From assembly GCA_000436475.1 (NCBI GenBank), contig FR886194.1, forward strand, positions 1 to 15,556: a stretch of 15,556 bases of DNA, written 5' to 3'. Under the pieces are notes generated by a model. The model ran no database searches, had not been told where the DNA came from, and worked only from the letters and a program-made list of their open reading frames with translations. A program made the translations under genes and the position numbers. The stretch comes from Eubacterium sp. CAG:248. Its GTDB lineage: Bacteria; Bacillota; Clostridia; Lachnospirales; Lachnospiraceae. Below, one piece after another: positions 1 to 5,893 of this stretch; the first letter of the stretch is position 1, and every line of letters begins with the position of its first letter.

Positions 1-427
1 TTTTTGTACAAAAAGTAACTAATGATGCATAGGCTATATTGTTTGCAGTAAAAAATACTGCATTTAACAACGTATATGCTATAAAGAACCATACATACTG
101 TGCAGTTGTCCCAAGACTGTCTGGAATCGCAAAGTTTGCAACAAGTGTTACGGCACAACCTATATACGCATATAACATCCATGGTCTAGCTTTTCCAAGT
201 CTACTTTTTGTTTTATCAATCATAGTTCCAAAGAACATATCGCTGATTCCATCAAACAGCTTTGATACCATAATCAGCGTTCCGATAATACCCGGATCTA
301 AACCTACCGTATTTGTCAGATACAGCATTACAAATGATGAGAGAAATGCATACACAACATTTCCTGCAAAATCTCCTGATCCATAACCTACCTTGTTATA
401 CCATTTCAGGTACCTCTTTTCTTCCAT
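1..427 (-). CDS. GPH-family sugar:cation symporter (MelB/YicJ-like), 5' part only
   Basis: Inner-membrane secondary transporter of the glycoside-pentoside-hexuronide family, which imports sugars or glycosides with Na+ or H+. Only about 142 N-terminal residues are in the window and the frame stays open to the left edge. They begin MEEKRYLKWYNKVGYGSGDF, a typical GPH start (basic segment, then helix 1 with G-x-G-D-F-A-x-N). Further on come DGISDMFFGTMIDKTKSRLGKARPW, the family's D-x-x-x-D-x-x-x-G loop with a TKSRxGKxRPW motif around residues 58-82, and a helix ending NNIAYASL. The start at 425-427 follows a GGAG ribosome binding site about 9 nt upstream. The substrate cannot be told from this part, and no catabolic neighbour is visible on this side. 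A perfect palindrome about 80 nt upstream may be its operator. Alternative: any other MFS_2 member. Confidence 0.85.
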   Translation of the reverse strand, partial: MEEKRYLKWYNKVGYGSGDFAGNVVYAFLSSFVMLYLTNTVGLDPGIIGTLIMVSKLFDGISDMFFGTMIDKTKSRLGKARPWMLYAYIGCAVTLVANFAIPDSLGTTAQYVWFFIAYTLLNAVFFTANNIAYASLVTFCTK

Positions 428-508
428 GTGAAACTTCTCCTTTCAAAATATCAATTATTTATTCCCACAATTTTGTTATATCAAAGATATAATAAATATA
501 TGTAAAAA

Positions 509-525
509 ACAATTTCATAAATTGT
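509..525. promoter_or_regulatory. Perfect 7-3-7 palindrome upstream of the symporter gene
   Basis: ACAATTT-cat-AAATTGT is a perfect inverted repeat with a 3-nt centre, about 82 nt upstream of the symporter start. It lies next to a minus-strand TTGTTT that could serve as a poor -35. It may be a regulator-binding site for the sugar transporter. In such AT-rich DNA a chance palindrome is possible, and no regulator gene is in sight to pair with it. Confidence 0.35.
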
Positions 526-601
526 ACAAAGTATGCACTAAATGATACGACTGTAATAATTCACATATACAAGTAATCTGGAATTTTTACATTTCAATTA
601 A

Positions 602-653
602 AAAGTAGAAAAAATCTCATGTGCATTGCACACAGAGCTTTTTTCTACTTTTA
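602..653. terminator. Long AT-rich stem-loop with U-tracts on both strands
   Basis: Arms AAAAGTAGAAAAAA (602-615) and TTTTTTCTACTTTT (640-653) are perfect 14-nt inverted repeats. Inside, CTC/GAG (617-619, 636-638) and TGTGCA/TGCACA (621-626, 628-633) continue the stem around almost no loop. Either strand gives a long hairpin ending in U-rich sequence, as in a bidirectional intrinsic terminator. However, no recognisable gene ends here: the symporter is transcribed away to the left and the small-peptide cassettes start about 140 nt to the right. It may instead insulate the cassettes, end an unseen small RNA, or be a small repeat element. Confidence 0.5.
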
Positions 654-791
654 TCACAACATAACTATTCTCATATTTGCTGCTGATTATTTTCATAAAT
701 AATCTAATGTATTTCTGTTAAAATATTTATTTTCTTAGTTTTTATATAACAAAAAATCTTTAAGCAACTTTTGACTACTTATTTCTTTATT

Positions 792-820
792 TTGGCAAGT
801 ATTTTTCCTTTTTGTATTCT
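792..820 (+). promoter_or_regulatory. Promoter of small-peptide cassette copy A
   Basis: TTGGCA (792-797), 17-nt spacer, TATTCT (815-820). The same arrangement (TTGGCA, 17 nt, TATTAT) sits in front of copy B at the same distance from the peptide start. Conservation between the copies supports it as the true sigma-A type promoter. An overlapping TATAAC at 820-825 is less well spaced. Confidence 0.55.
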
Positions 821-856
821 ATAACAAAAACATAATCAGAAAGGAGATGAAATTCT

Positions 857-940
857 ATGAAAACCAAATTACATAATTTTATTAATAAGTTACTTAGCTT
901 TTATGCAATCTTCTTTACTCATCATTTTTATCCGATGTAA
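857..940 (+). CDS. 27-residue small peptide, copy A of a tandem pair
   Basis: A short reading frame beginning MKTKLHNFINKLLSFY and ending FYPM, preceded by AAGGAGATGAA with GGAG 10 nt from the ATG. It aligns without gaps to the peptide at 1116-1199: 15 of 27 residues are identical, including HNFI, LLSFY and FFT. At six of the identical residues (H6, N7, L12, F15, F20, T21) the codons differ only by a silent third-position change, which argues for selection on the protein. The peptide has a basic start followed by a strongly hydrophobic/aromatic stretch and lacks the charge pattern of a normal cytosolic protein. I do not recognise the family. It could be a pheromone precursor, a membrane-active peptide (type I toxin or PSM-like), or a leader peptide. 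No export gene lies beside it. Confidence 0.55.
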   Translation: MKTKLHNFINKLLSFYAIFFTHHFYPM

Positions 941-992
941 TATACATAATCTACCAAATAGTTTTAATTTTTAATAATAACTTTATATCCTC

Positions 993-1030
993 TTAGATGC
1001 GGTGATGCATAACACTTTCCATCTTGCAAT
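993..1030 (+). terminator. Weak hairpin after small-peptide copy A
   Basis: AGATG (995-999) can pair with CATCT (1020-1024), with an inner GTG/CAC, followed by tgcaattttt. It lies about 55 nt after the copy A stop and before the copy B promoter, a suitable place for a terminator. The stem is short and has internal mismatches, so the call is tentative. Confidence 0.25.
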
Positions 1031-1053
1031 TTTTGTCTATTTATTTTTTAGTT

Positions 1054-1082
1054 TTGGCATGTATTATAATTTTTCGTATTAT
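1054..1082 (+). promoter_or_regulatory. Promoter of small-peptide cassette copy B
   Basis: TTGGCA (1054-1059), 17-nt spacer, TATTAT (1077-1082). It parallels the promoter of copy A, showing that the duplicated unit included promoter, leader, ribosome binding site and coding sequence. Each peptide therefore has its own transcription start. Confidence 0.55.
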
Positions 1083-1115
1083 ATAATGACATCGTAAAAA
1101 AGGAGATGAACTATT

Positions 1116-1199
1116 ATGAGAATCAAATTCCACAACTTTATTGAAAATTTGCTTAGCTTCTATGAAACTTTCTTCACAAAAGGATATTATCGTTTTTAA
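1116..1199 (+). CDS. 27-residue small peptide, copy B of a tandem pair
   Basis: A frame beginning MRIKFHNFIENLLSFYETFF and ending KGYYRF, exactly as long as copy A and starting 259 bp downstream of it. The ribosome binding site AAGGAGATGAA is identical to that of copy A and has the same 10-nt spacing to the ATG. The conserved core is HNFI-xx-LLSFY-xx-FFT. The C-terminal six residues diverge (KGYYRF against HHFYPM), as would be expected if the C-terminus carries specificity in a signalling or bacteriocin-like peptide; that reading is inference. Promoter, leader and gene are all conserved with copy A. The family is not recognised and no processing or export gene adjoins. A leader-peptide role is less likely, since a degraded DUF3791-like remnant on the opposite strand follows rather than a same-strand gene. 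Confidence 0.55.
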   Translation: MRIKFHNFIENLLSFYETFFTKGYYRF

Positions 1200-1212
1200 A
1201 TATCATATCATA

Positions 1213-1335
1213 CTAAAACATCTGCTCAACAGGTAAATGCCACTCTTCTGAAGCAAGCCGGATTAGTCTTGTTTGCATGAAAGTAATCTCTGTTTTCTCA
1301 ATCATCTCCATTGATACATACTGATTTTCACCCAT
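1213..1335 (-). pseudogene. Truncated DUF3791-like remnant
   Basis: A 40-codon minus-strand frame beginning MGENQYVSMEMIEK and continuing TFMQTRLIRLASEEWHLPVE before a stop. The segment TFMQTRLIRLASEEWHLPVEQ resembles the N-terminal half of DUF3791 proteins, small (about 70-80 residue) Clostridia proteins usually found beside DUF3990 genes. The expected C-terminal half is missing. No ribosome binding site precedes the ATG, and the partner gene is absent. The open frame continues upstream of the ATG for a few codons (CLILAR), so the true original start is unclear. I read it as a decayed end of such a locus; a functional 40-residue peptide is the less likely alternative. The family match is from memory of the pattern, not from a search. 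Confidence 0.4.
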
Positions 1336-1667
1336 CCGGGCAAGAATTAAACATATTTTAATTATATTACGATTTAGTTAGATTGAATACCTTTAATTCT
1401 AGCGTTAAAACCTAACGTAAAAACCTAATATAAATACAATCAATAGTCTGCTTTAGAAAAACAGGAAGATACAAGTGAAATTAACACTGTTATTTATTTC
1501 TAATGTGTCAATTTATCGTAATAGCATTCACTATACCATATTTTTTGTTTCCTTTCGTTTAGCTTGCTGTAAAGATACAACCTAAGAACTGGACTTTCAA
1601 TTTAAAGAAGTGAAATCGTTTTCAGTTAGGTTTTTATATTCTCCATTACATTTCTCCTTAAAAGAAT
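1336..1667. other. Non-coding AT-rich stretch between DUF3791 remnant and dehydrogenase terminator
   Basis: No gene is supported here. One short inverted repeat is visible, CGTTA-aaacc-TAACG (1403-1417), with AAAACCTAA occurring twice between 1407 and 1427 and an inverted GTTAGGTTTTT near 1625-1635. These could be remnants of a regulator-site cluster or of a decayed gene region. Nothing else stands out. Confidence 0.3.
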
Positions 1668-1698
1668 AAAGGGCTTCGCAAATATTACGAAACCCTTT
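1668..1698 (-). terminator. Intrinsic terminator of the D-lactate dehydrogenase gene
   Basis: AAAGGG-c-TTCG (1668-1678) pairs with CGAA-a-CCCTTT (1688-1698), a 10-bp stem with one mismatch and a 9-nt loop. On the minus strand it is followed by attctttt. It lies about 45 nt past the stop codon of the dehydrogenase gene, so it most likely ends that transcript. Confidence 0.65.
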
Positions 1699-1741
1699 AG
1701 AATATTTTTGCTTAGTTTAAAACCCAGTCAGGCTGTTAAAA

Positions 1742-2722
1742 CTACATAACCTCCAGACTATTGTCACCATTTTCCAAGCCTAGTATTCCCTTTATTGAAT
1801 TCTCAACCATATCGGACACCGCCTGCTCTGTATAAAATGCCATATGAGGTGAGAGTATTACATTAGGAAAGCTCTTTAAAACTGCCATATTGTCATTATC
1901 AAGCTTTTCAGTTTCCTTATTAAGATAGTATAAGCCTGCCTCTCCCTCAAAAGTATCAAGTGCGGCAAATCCTACCTTTCCACTCTTTAATGCAGCTATA
2001 AGTGCCTGTGTATCCACTATAAGGCCTCTGGCTGTATTGACTATTATTACTCCATCCTTCATTTTCTTAAATGCTGCCTCATCAATAAGATGTGTATTTT
2101 CAGCATTTCCAGGAACGTGTAATGTTATAATATCTGAATTCGTAAGAAGCTCATCAAAGCTTACATACTCTGCATACTTTTTCACTTCTTCATCCTCATA
2201 ACATGAATATGCTAATATACGGCATCCAAAGCCAGATAAATGCTTAACCACCGTCTTACCTATATTACCCGTTCCTATTATTCCAACTGTTGATGTTGAT
2301 AATTCTTTTCCGACTTTTCCCTTTAATGAGTAGTCCTGACAATCCGCTTTTTTCATTATCCAAGGCATATTGCGGCAGGCCATAAGCATAAGCATAAGCG
2401 CATAATTCGCAACACTATTTGGTGAATACACTACGTGGGCTGCTCTCATACCTATTGAATGTGCATACTTAATATCAATATGCTCATAGCCTATGCTTCT
2501 CGTTGATATATACTTAACGCCCTCATTGTGAAGTGCATCAAGTATTTCCGGATACATTGGATTGGTTATAATTGATATCGCATCATATCCTTTCGCCAGT
2601 CCGATATTATCCATTGACGGATAATCTGATGTAAATGCGTACTCAAATGAATACTGCTTTGCAAATTTTTCAACATATTTCTGCTCGTCATATTCTCTAA
2701 GGGCATAAAAAAATATTTTCAT
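1742..2722 (-). CDS. D-lactate dehydrogenase (D-2-hydroxyacid dehydrogenase family, VanH-like)
   Basis: Cytosolic NAD(H)-dependent enzyme of the D-isomer-specific 2-hydroxyacid dehydrogenase family, most likely reducing pyruvate to D-lactate during fermentation. The 326-residue length is normal. The nucleotide-binding motif G-T-G-N-I-G lies at 150-155. The catalytic triad fits R232 (NTARGLIVD), E261 (DTFEGE) and H293 (SPHMAFYTEQA). GVKYISTRSIGYEHID (68-83) and PHxAxYTEQA are hallmarks of the D-LDH/VanH branch and separate it from phosphoglycerate or formate dehydrogenases. No vanA or vanX genes are nearby, so a resistance role is not indicated. It is a single gene with its own promoter, a 140-nt structured leader and its own terminator. 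The ATG follows AAAAGAGGATTATT. A different 2-keto acid substrate remains possible. Confidence 0.85.
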   Translation of the reverse strand: MKIFFYALREYDEQKYVEKFAKQYSFEYAFTSDYPSMDNIGLAKGYDAISIITNPMYPEILDALHNEGVKYISTRSIGYEHIDIKYAHSIGMRAAHVVYSPNSVANYALMLMLMACRNMPWIMKKADCQDYSLKGKVGKELSTSTVGIIGTGNIGKTVVKHLSGFGCRILAYSCYEDEEVKKYAEYVSFDELLTNSDIITLHVPGNAENTHLIDEAAFKKMKDGVIIVNTARGLIVDTQALIAALKSGKVGFAALDTFEGEAGLYYLNKETEKLDNDNMAVLKSFPNVILSPHMAFYTEQAVSDMVENSIKGILGLENGDNSLEVM

Positions 2723-2815
2723 AATAATCCTCTTTTCTGCGTATATTTTTCATATTAAGTTTGTGGCAAGTGCGCTCATACACAAACTTTGCGTGTAAAA
2801 AATCTATTTTCACAC
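2723..2815 (-). promoter_or_regulatory. Structured 5' leader, element A (dehydrogenase gene)
   Basis: Directly before the dehydrogenase start. Stem arms are AAGTTTGTG (2757-2765) and CACAAACTT (2781-2789), a perfect 9-bp hairpin whose loop contains GCGCACTT on the minus strand. The tail ACGCAGAAAAGAGGATTATT carries the ribosome binding site. An A/T-rich hairpin (AAAA-taga-TTTT) and a TACAC that could compete for the GTGTA of the main stem precede it. The order and many bases match element B at 6302-6400 (identical CGCAGAAA-GAGGATTATTATG end, shared GCGCACTTG-CACAA), while the stem sequences differ in compensating ways. Loop-tail pairing is weak here (GCG with CGC). Likely a cis-acting RNA regulating translation; class unknown. 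Confidence 0.5.
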
Positions 2816-2869
2816 TGCTGCACTTTTGTTTCTGTCTGCAAATGATTTTATTTTTAATCCTTTGTTTTT

Positions 2870-2908
2870 AGTATAGAACTATTTATTCTAGTATGCAATA
2901 TATTGCAT
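2870..2908 (-). promoter_or_regulatory. Dehydrogenase promoter with overlapping 16-bp palindrome
   Basis: On the minus strand TTGCAT (2893-2898), 17-nt spacer, TATACT (2870-2875). The -35 lies at one edge of a perfect 16-bp palindrome, ATGCAATATATTGCAT (2893-2908), so a bound dimer would block RNA polymerase. It does not fit the usual Rex site (TTGTGA/TCACAA), the common redox regulator of lactate dehydrogenases. Expected transcript start is near 2863, giving a leader of about 140 nt. Confidence 0.6.
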
Positions 2909-2980
2909 TTTTCAATCTTTTATTATTCTTTTACTTTCTGCCTCATATACTATCCATTATTAAATATCGTAAAATTTATA

Positions 2981-3033
2981 ATAAACAGTATATAACAGTT
3001 GACAGCTGTTGTATACTGTTATATACTGTTTAT
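2981..3033 (+). promoter_or_regulatory. Promoter and autoregulatory operator of the gntR-ABC operon
   Basis: A consensus promoter, TTGACA (2999-3004), 17 nt, TATACT (3022-3027), is framed by a perfect 19-nt inverted repeat: ATAAACAGTATATAACAGT (2981-2999) and ACTGTTATATACTGTTTAT (3015-3033). The arms cover both the -35 flank and the -10, and ACAGCTGT lies near the centre. YtrA-type GntR regulators characteristically bind large inverted repeats over their own promoters, so the adjacent GntR protein is the expected repressor. Confidence 0.75.
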
Positions 3034-3052
3034 TGTAAAGGAGAACAATAAT

Positions 3053-3427
3053 ATGCATATTATTTTAAATCACTCTTCAATGATTCCGATATATGAACAG
3101 CTAATGGAACAGATTAAAACTGGAATAATTAACTCTGATATAAAAGAGAATGAAGCACTTCCATCTGTAAGGACGCTTGCAGGTGAGCTTCGCATAAGCG
3201 CCCTTACTGTTAAAAAAGCCTATGATGGGCTTGAAGCAGACGGATTTGTAACAACAGTTCACGGAAAAGGAACATATGTAACAGCTACTGATAAACAGGT
3301 AGCTATTGAAGCAAGACGAAAGGCAGTAGAAGATGATTTCATAAAAGTAATTGATAAAGCTAAGTCAATAGGTATGAATGATACTGAAATAATTGAAATT
3401 GTTAATCTGCTGATAGGTAATAATTAA
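3053..3427 (+). CDS. GntR-family transcriptional repressor, YtrA subfamily
   Basis: A 124-residue DNA-binding repressor of the short YtrA subfamily, which lacks the large effector domain of other GntR proteins. The winged helix-turn-helix spans roughly residues 8-80: IPIYEQLMEQIKTGI, then LPSVRTLAGELRISALTVKK (recognition helix region), AYDGLEADGFVTTVHGKGTYV (wing). A short helical C-terminus serves dimerisation. The start at 3053 follows AAAGGAG at proper spacing; an in-frame ATG at 2999 would lie inside the operator and promoter and is rejected. It is the first gene of an operon with an ABC ATPase and permease, starting just below a perfect 19-nt inverted repeat, so it likely represses the whole operon. 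In the family, release follows cell-wall antibiotics or membrane stress; the inducer here is unknown. Confidence 0.88.
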   Translation: MHIILNHSSMIPIYEQLMEQIKTGIINSDIKENEALPSVRTLAGELRISALTVKKAYDGLEADGFVTTVHGKGTYVTATDKQVAIEARRKAVEDDFIKVIDKAKSIGMNDTEIIEIVNLLIGNN

Positions 3428-4279
3428 ATGATTACATTTGAAAATGTCAAAAAAGCTTATAAAAATTATAATTTTGATATTCCATTTATGAATATTCCAC
3501 AAGGTGTAATTACAGGACTTGTAGGTAAAAACGGAGCTGGTAAAAGCACAGCTATAGGATTAATAACAGGACTTATAAAACCTGACAGCGGTACTGTAAA
3601 AACTTTTGGAATTCCAGCAGAAAAACTGACTCCTTCAGATAAGTTAAATCTTGGAGTTTTCTTAGATAATTCGGGATTTAGTACACAGTTAAACGTGTCA
3701 GATATTGAACATATATTAAAACATATGTATCCGGAATTTGAAAGAGAATATTTCAATAAAAAATGTATTGAACTCAACATTCCTAAAAATAAAAAAATTG
3801 CAGAATTTTCATCGGGAATGAAAGTAAAACTAAAAATTCTTGTTGCAATAACACATAAAGCCAGACTTCTTATATTAGATGAACCAACAACTGGACTTGA
3901 TGTAGAAGCCAGAAATGAAGTTTTAGATATGTTGCGGCAATATGTTTCATTTGATGATACACGCTCGATATTAATCACCTCCCATATATCATCTGATTTG
4001 GAAAATTTATGTGATGATATTTACCTTATCCATAATGGCAGGATTATATTACATGAGGATACCGATGCAATAGTAGAACAATATGGTGTACTTAAAGTAA
4101 ATGAAGAGCAGTTTAAAGAGCTGGATAAAAGTTACATTTTAAATAGCCTGAAAGAAAATTATGGCTATGCATGTTTTGTAAAAAGCAAAGCATTTTATAA
4201 AGAAAATTATCCCGGAATTGTTGTCGAAAATGGCGGTATAGACGAATTAATTCTTATGATGACTGGAGGTTATAAATAA
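3428..4279 (+). CDS. ABC transporter ATP-binding protein (YtrB/BcrA-like)
   Basis: Cytoplasmic ATPase that would energise the permease encoded next to it. Walker A GKNGAGKST is at 33-41; the signature is degenerate, FSSGMKVKLKI instead of LSGGQ; Walker B LLILDEPTTGLD and the switch histidine in ITSHISSDLE follow. The Q-loop region reads GVFLDNSGFSTQL, without the usual Q at the usual place, as is common in this GntR-linked branch. Length 283 is typical. The last 70 residues form an accessory region of unknown role. The start lies immediately after the gntR stop with no gap and only a weak ribosome binding site, suggesting translational coupling. The operon layout (YtrA regulator, ATPase, ABC-2 permease) matches systems responding to cell-envelope-active peptides, but the substrate is not shown by the sequence. 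Confidence 0.9.
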   Translation: MITFENVKKAYKNYNFDIPFMNIPQGVITGLVGKNGAGKSTAIGLITGLIKPDSGTVKTFGIPAEKLTPSDKLNLGVFLDNSGFSTQLNVSDIEHILKHMYPEFEREYFNKKCIELNIPKNKKIAEFSSGMKVKLKILVAITHKARLLILDEPTTGLDVEARNEVLDMLRQYVSFDDTRSILITSHISSDLENLCDDIYLIHNGRIILHEDTDAIVEQYGVLKVNEEQFKELDKSYILNSLKENYGYACFVKSKAFYKENYPGIVVENGGIDELILMMTGGYK

Positions 4280-4926
4280 TGGCAGGATTATTTGAAAAAG
4301 ATATAAGAATATTAATGCAAAGAAAGAAAGCTCTTTTACTATTCCTTGCATTATCTATATTTATTGGATATTCACAGGATGGTACATTTATTCTGTCATA
4401 TCTACCTATGCTTATGATAATTGTTATGATAGGAACCATATCATATGATGAATATGATAACGGCTACCGCTTTTTAATGACTCTTCCTATTGACTCGAGA
4501 GTATATGTGAGTGAAAAATATATATTCTGTATAGCTGGAACTCTTGTTTCATATATAGCTGCTACTTTGATATATCTGACATCACAAGCATTAAAAGGTA
4601 TAAATGTTAATATTGAATCAAACATATCTGACATTCTTGCAGCACCACTGATAATGCTTTTATTTGTAGCTATAATACTTCCATTACAAATAAAATATGG
4701 AGCTGAAAAAAGCCGTGTAACATTGTTAGTTGTCGTTGGAATAATTGCTGCATTAATTTTTGTATTAAAAAAAATCGTCAACTTTGAAACTCTAATGAAT
4801 ATACTTCATTATTTTGACCAGATAGCTGATTGGATTATTATATTAATAGGGATTATGTCTGTATTAATTGCGCTTTTAGTATCGTATTTAATAAGTTACA
4901 ATATTATGAAAAATAAAGAATTCTAG
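4279..4926 (+). CDS. ABC-2 type permease (ABC2_membrane_5-like)
   Basis: A 215-residue membrane protein with about six hydrophobic helices (roughly 18-35, 38-55, 83-103, 118-136, 146-164, 180-206). The segment SYDEYDNGYRFLMTLPI after the second helix, followed by the K-Y-I at the start of the third, is characteristic of the ABC-2 permeases paired with YtrA-type regulators. The ATG shares one base with the stop of the ATPase gene (TAATG), and GGAGG lies just upstream, so the two are translationally coupled. It should form the membrane half of a homodimeric exporter or membrane-remodelling complex with the ATPase. It ends the operon; the only possible terminator is the palindromic element 47 nt downstream. 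Confidence 0.85.
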   Translation: MAGLFEKDIRILMQRKKALLLFLALSIFIGYSQDGTFILSYLPMLMIIVMIGTISYDEYDNGYRFLMTLPIDSRVYVSEKYIFCIAGTLVSYIAATLIYLTSQALKGINVNIESNISDILAAPLIMLLFVAIILPLQIKYGAEKSRVTLLVVVGIIAALIFVLKKIVNFETLMNILHYFDQIADWIIILIGIMSVLIALLVSYLISYNIMKNKEF

Positions 4927-4972
4927 ATTGAATTGTAAATTAACATAAAACTTACTTTTCGCATTTAATTAT

Positions 4973-5111
4973 ATATAATGATATCAGGGTCAAAAGCCCC
5001 CAACTATGATACCTATGGATTGTTCCGTACTACGCACTCCCACGTCTACGCTCCGCTTCGGTTCGTGATAAACATGCGCCACTGGCACATAGCACCCTGA
5101 TATCATTATAT
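4973..5111. repeat. 139-bp MITE-like palindromic repeat element
   Basis: Perfect 18-bp terminal inverted repeats (4973-4990, 5094-5111; core TGATATCAGGGT / ACCCTGATATCA) enclose 103 bp whose GC content is visibly higher than the AT-rich flanks. Inside are smaller stems, such as CTATG with CATAG and GTGCC with GGCGC on the opposite strand, plus a cctccgcttcgg-like segment (ctccgcttcggttcg) that can fold. It encodes no protein. It sits in the gap between two convergent genes, so it may also end both transcripts. The layout and motifs such as GCGCCACTGGC recall dispersed intergenic palindromes of Lachnospiraceae genomes; that comparison is from memory. Confidence 0.6.
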
Positions 5112-5121
5112 TTCTGGAACT

Positions 5122-5715
5122 TTAAAATGCCAGCTCATCCATCGGAATTCTATCTTCCTCACGCACTTCGCGAAGTACTCTGCAAGGATTACCAACAGCC
5201 ACCACATTGGCAGGAATACTCTTTGTGACAACACTTCCTGCACCTATCACGCTTCCCTCACCAATAGTAACGCCGCCACATATTACAGAATTGGCGCCAA
5301 TCCACACATCTTTTTCAATCGTAACCGGCTTTGATGTACTAATTCCTTTTGCCCTCTGTTCATGGTCAATCGAATGTCCGGCACATGCAATACATACTCC
5401 TGGCGCAATAAAAGCATTTGACCCGATATGCACTGGAGAAGTATCCAATATCACACAGTTATAATTAATAACTGCCAGACCTTCCGTATATATATTAAAA
5501 CCATAATCACAGCGGAAAGATGGTTCTATAAATGTCATATTCGAACATTTTCCAAATAATTTATGAAGAATTTCCTTACGTTTTTCTCCCTCATCTGCCA
5601 TCGTCTGATTATATTCCCTGCATAACCTCTGCGCATTTGCTTTTAACTCTTTCGGAATGTTTAAGTTATTTCCCTTATAAGCTTCATTTTTTTGAATAAT
5701 ATCTTTAATCTGCAT
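5122..5715 (-). CDS. Maltose/galactoside O-acetyltransferase family protein (LacA/Maa-like)
   Basis: Cytosolic acetyl-CoA-dependent O-acetyltransferase with a left-handed beta-helix; the family acetylates sugars such as maltose, glucose or galactosides. From the start used here it has 197 residues. The N-terminal helical part (ANAQRLCREYNQTMADEGEKR) matches the Maa domain. Hexapeptide repeats follow: VHIGSNAFIAPGVCIACAGH, where the histidine of AGHSIDHEQR is the expected catalytic base, then PVTIEKDVWIGANSVICGG, VTIGEGSVIGAGSVVTKSIP and VAVGNPCRVLR. The frame is open to an ATG at 5790, but those 25 extra basic residues precede the normal family start and have no ribosome binding site. AAAAGG lies 12 nt before the ATG at 5713-5715, so this start is preferred, not certain. 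Convergent with the ABC operon. Confidence 0.85.
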   Translation of the reverse strand: MQIKDIIQKNEAYKGNNLNIPKELKANAQRLCREYNQTMADEGEKRKEILHKLFGKCSNMTFIEPSFRCDYGFNIYTEGLAVINYNCVILDTSPVHIGSNAFIAPGVCIACAGHSIDHEQRAKGISTSKPVTIEKDVWIGANSVICGGVTIGEGSVIGAGSVVTKSIPANVVAVGNPCRVLREVREEDRIPMDELAF

Positions 5716-5893
5716 ATCTTCATTTAACCTTTTCTTATATTTTATCTGTTCAAATTTATTCTTCTGACATCTGGATATTTTCTGGTTCATTTCATTAATA
5801 ATCGCAGCTTTCTAATTTTCTATTCCAATAACTTTAATTATCTATCCCAAACTAAATCTTATCATCATTCCTACCACTGTTCAAACAAAACTT

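Noticed and set aside
39..386. 115-codon plus-strand frame at the left edge
   Set aside because: It is antisense to the symporter gene, whose minus-strand protein is clearly recognisable and has a good ribosome binding site.
1742..2722. Vancomycin-resistance vanH gene
   Set aside because: Sequence features are VanH-like, but no VanA ligase, VanX dipeptidase or VanRS regulators are nearby; an ordinary fermentative D-lactate dehydrogenase is the simpler reading.
3466..3978. 170-codon open frame on the minus strand
   Set aside because: It lies wholly inside the ABC ATPase gene, which has clear Walker motifs on the other strand; the reverse translation has no recognisable domain.
3428..4279. 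Frameshift or damage in the ABC ATPase because of the non-standard signature FSSGM and missing Q
   Set aside because: The frame is intact at normal length, and such degeneracy is common in GntR-linked ABC ATPases.
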